NCBI RefSeq assembly: GCF_041928815.1
Contig: NZ_JBHFEI010000001.1
Location: forward strand, 434,001-498,000
DNA from: JBHFEI01 sp041928815
GTDB taxonomy: Bacteria > Pseudomonadota > Alphaproteobacteria > Rhizobiales > Rhizobiaceae
Direction of reading: 5' to 3'
Length of the DNA stretch: 64,000 nucleotides
Of this stretch, positions 62,336-64,000 are shown piece by piece; position 1 is the stretch's first letter, and each line of letters opens with the position of its first letter. The notes under the pieces were generated by a model. That model was given only the letters and a program-made list of their open reading frames with translations, did no database searches and had not been told where the DNA came from. Both the position numbers and the translations under genes were made by a program.

Positions 62336-62959
62336 TCAGGCGGACGGGGTCGCGTCGGTCTCAGCACCCGCGGTCGCCTTCGGGCCGCCCTTGGCGACGC
62401 CGACCATGGCCGGGCGCAGCACCCGCTCGCCGATCGTGTAACCGGCCTGGACGACCTGCACGACGGTGTTGTTGGCGACCTCCGCGTTCGGGATCTCGAA
62501 CATCGCCTGGTGGAAGTTCGGGTCGAACTTCTGTCCGACCGGCTCCAGCTTGCGCACGCCGTGACGCTCGAGCGTCGAGAGCATGGAGCGTTCGGTCATT
62601 TCGACGCCCTCGATCAGCGCGGCGAGGCCGGCATCGGCCGCCTCGCGGGCCTCGGCCGGAATTGCCTCCAGCGCGCGGCGCAGATTGTCCGACACGGACA
62701 GCATGTCGCGGGCAAAGCTCGCGACCGCGTAGGACTTGGCATCCTTGACGTCGCGCTCGGTGCGCCGGCGCAGATTGTCCATCTCGGCGGCAAGGCGCAG
62801 ATAGCGGTCGCGCATCTCGGCCGCCTCGTTGCGGGCGGCCTCGGTCGGATCGGGTTCGGCGGCAGGCGTTTCGGCCGCGGTCGCTTCGGCATCGACAGGG
62901 GCGGCCGCGTCGGGGGTCTCGGCCGCGTCGGCTGCGTGCTTCTTGATGTCGTCGGTCAT
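62336..62959 (-). CDS. grpE: Nucleotide exchange factor GrpE
   Basis: GrpE releases ADP from DnaK. The 207-residue protein has an acidic Ala/Glu-rich N-terminal segment (1-45), a long coiled coil (RNEAAEMRDRYLRLAAEMDNLRRR) and the C-terminal beta-wing (FDPNFHQAMFEIP, VVQAGYTIGERVLRPAMVGVAKG). It follows hrcA on the same strand after 126 bases, and that gap contains an RpoH-type promoter candidate. Confidence 0.96.
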   Translation of the reverse strand: MTDDIKKHAADAAETPDAAAPVDAEATAAETPAAEPDPTEAARNEAAEMRDRYLRLAAEMDNLRRRTERDVKDAKSYAVASFARDMLSVSDNLRRALEAIPAEAREAADAGLAALIEGVEMTERSMLSTLERHGVRKLEPVGQKFDPNFHQAMFEIPNAEVANNTVVQVVQAGYTIGERVLRPAMVGVAKGGPKATAGAETDATPSA

Positions 62960-62986
62960 GACGGTCTCCGCATTCGTCTTGTCATT

Positions 62987-63014
62987 CGTGCTGTCACGGG
63001 CGTGCTGTCACGGG
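62987..63014 (-). repeat. 14-bp tandem direct repeat in the grpE leader
   Basis: The sequence CGTGCTGTCACGGG occurs twice with no gap, and a third partial copy (GTGCTG) follows. It lies between the RpoH-type promoter candidate and the grpE start, so it would be in the 5' untranslated region. Confidence 0.7.
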
Positions 63015-63023
63015 GTGCTGCGG

Positions 63024-63052
63024 ATATCGAGGTTCACCGCCGAAAAATCAAG
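63024..63052 (-). promoter_or_regulatory. RpoH-type promoter candidate for grpE
   Basis: Minus-strand CTTGAT at 63052-63047, a 17-base spacer and CGATAT at 63029-63024 give the same layout as the hsp20 promoter at 20641-20669. It lies 65 bases upstream of the grpE start, inside the hrcA-grpE gap. Confidence 0.5.
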
Positions 63053-63085
63053 GGTTCTTTGCCGGGCGGCGGGAAAAGCCGGCGC

Positions 63086-64000
63086 TCAGCGCGACAGCCG
63101 CGAAACGAGCTGCGCCGTGTAGTCGACCATCGGCACGATGCGGGAATAGTTGAGCCGCGTCGGCCCGATGACACCGACGGCGCCGATGATCCGGTCCTCG
63201 CCGTCGCGATAGGGCGCGACGATCAAGGACGAGCCGGAGAGCGAGAACAGCTTGTTCTCCGAGCCGATGAAGATCCTGACGCCCGAGCCGCTTTCGGCGA
63301 GATTGAGGATCTCGATCAGGCTGTCCTTGCGCTCGAGATCGTCGAAGAGCAGGCGCAGCCGGTCGATGTCCTCGGTTCCGGCGAGCCCCTCGAGCAGGTT
63401 GGCGCGGCCGCGGATGATGAGCTGCGTCGGCTTGCCGTCCGTGTTGTCCCCGGCCCAGATCGCCAGTCCCTGCTCGACGAGGGCCTGCGACAGCGCGTCG
63501 AGCTCCCGGCGCACCGTACCCTTCAACTGCTCGACCTGGCGGCGCACCTCGTCCAGCGTCTGCCCGCCGAGATGGGCGTTGAGGAAATTGGCGGCCTCGG
63601 TCAGTTGCGACCCCGTGACGCCGGCGGGCAGCTCGATGATGCGGTTTTCCACCTGGTCCTGCTCGCCGACGAGCACGGCAAGGGCCTTGGTCGGCCCGAG
63701 GCGGATGAACTCCACATGGGTCAGCACCGGATCGCTCTTCGCCGTGATGACGATGCCGGCGCCGCGCGACATGCCCGAGAGCATCTGGCTCGCCCCGGTC
63801 AGCACCGATTCCACCGTCTGGTCGCGCTCGCCGCGCATCTGCCGCTCGATCGAGGCGCGCTCCTCGGCGGAGAGATCGCCGACCTGCATGAAGGCGTCGA
63901 CGAAGAAGCGCAGGCCCACCTGGGTTGGCAGGCGGCCGGCGCTGACATGGGGGGAATAGATCAGGCCGAGATGCTCGAGGTCGCTCATGACGTTGCGCAC
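63086..64000 (-). CDS. hrcA: Heat-inducible transcription repressor HrcA, 3' part
   Basis: HrcA represses heat-shock genes such as groESL by binding CIRCE elements. The visible 304 residues begin inside the protein (TVRNVMSDLEHLGLIYSPHVSAGRLPT is the end of the winged-helix domain, of which the first part lies beyond the window). The C-terminal GAF-like domain and the ending (IGAVGVIGPTRLNYSRIVPMVDYT) are complete. No CIRCE element was found in the window. grpE follows on the same strand. Confidence 0.94.
   Translation of the reverse strand: MRNVMSDLEHLGLIYSPHVSAGRLPTQVGLRFFVDAFMQVGDLSAEERASIERQMRGERDQTVESVLTGASQMLSGMSRGAGIVITAKSDPVLTHVEFIRLGPTKALAVLVGEQDQVENRIIELPAGVTGSQLTEAANFLNAHLGGQTLDEVRRQVEQLKGTVRRELDALSQALVEQGLAIWAGDNTDGKPTQLIIRGRANLLEGLAGTEDIDRLRLLFDDLERKDSLIEILNLAESGSGVRIFIGSENKLFSLSGSSLIVAPYRDGEDRIIGAVGVIGPTRLNYSRIVPMVDYTAQLVSRLSR

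Overview
The window looks like the main chromosome of a Rhizobiaceae-type alphaproteobacterium (Rhizobium/Ensifer/Shinella relatives). The DNA is GC-rich by eye. Most of it carries gene orders I recognise from rhizobia: miaB-phoH-ybeY-corC-lnt-praR/phrR-metK-trmB, trpS-usp-nifU-like, glnD-mutS facing a chimeric malic enzyme (tme), olsA and olsB for ornithine lipids, lptC-lptA-lptB-rpoN-hpf-ptsN, and hrcA-grpE. The genus is not certain. I see no rRNA, tRNA, CRISPR array, prophage, insertion sequence or plasmid function.

Layout. Bases 1-2336 hold two tandem RTX (calcium-binding repeat) genes, the first cut by the window edge and the second apparently frameshifted twice near its 5' end. Bases 2377-10930 are a catabolic region: a YigZ protein, bifunctional PutA, a CxxCxxCC cluster protein, a metallophosphoesterase, a lone PxpA, an unusual SDR and a proline-racemase-family enzyme with a Ser/Cys active site. 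Bases 10933-16838 return to core functions: LOG protein, lysine/diaminopimelate genes dapD and dapE, truA, fmt and def. Bases 17492-21469 carry rmuC, a ribokinase facing a nucleoside hydrolase, and an Hsp20-DUF1150 pair with a heat-shock-type promoter.

Bases 21484-33111 are one long minus-strand block of tRNA/rRNA maturation, envelope and methyl-cycle genes (trmB, metK, praR, lnt, corC, ybeY, phoH, miaB, olsA, mur, rimI, tsaB). Bases 33264-45745 hold a NifU-like Fe-S protein, Usp, trpS, a VOC protein, murJ, glnD, mutS and tme. Bases 45998-51735 hold olsB, a hybrid histidine kinase, lspA and two RNA methyltransferases. Bases 51864-54391 are a probable accessory insert (orphan CoxG-like protein, FAD-linked sugar-lactone oxidase, SDR). 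Bases 54521-64000 hold ptsN, hpf, rpoN, lptBAC, sppA, ihfB, lapA-like, grpE and the 3' part of hrcA.

How they work together. GlnD, RpoN and PtsN are three parts of nitrogen regulation. MetK sits next to a palindrome resembling a SAH/SAM-responsive operator. OlsB and OlsA make ornithine lipid in two steps. LptABC, Lnt, LspA and MurJ build the envelope. Hsp20, GrpE and HrcA are heat-shock genes, two of them with matching RpoH-like promoters. I did not find a clearly new multi-gene system. The most unusual items are the frameshifted RTX gene with a possible HasA-like head, the SDR lacking its catalytic lysine beside a Ser/Cys hydroxyproline-type enzyme, and the 361-bp rpoN leader with two identical-layout promoters.
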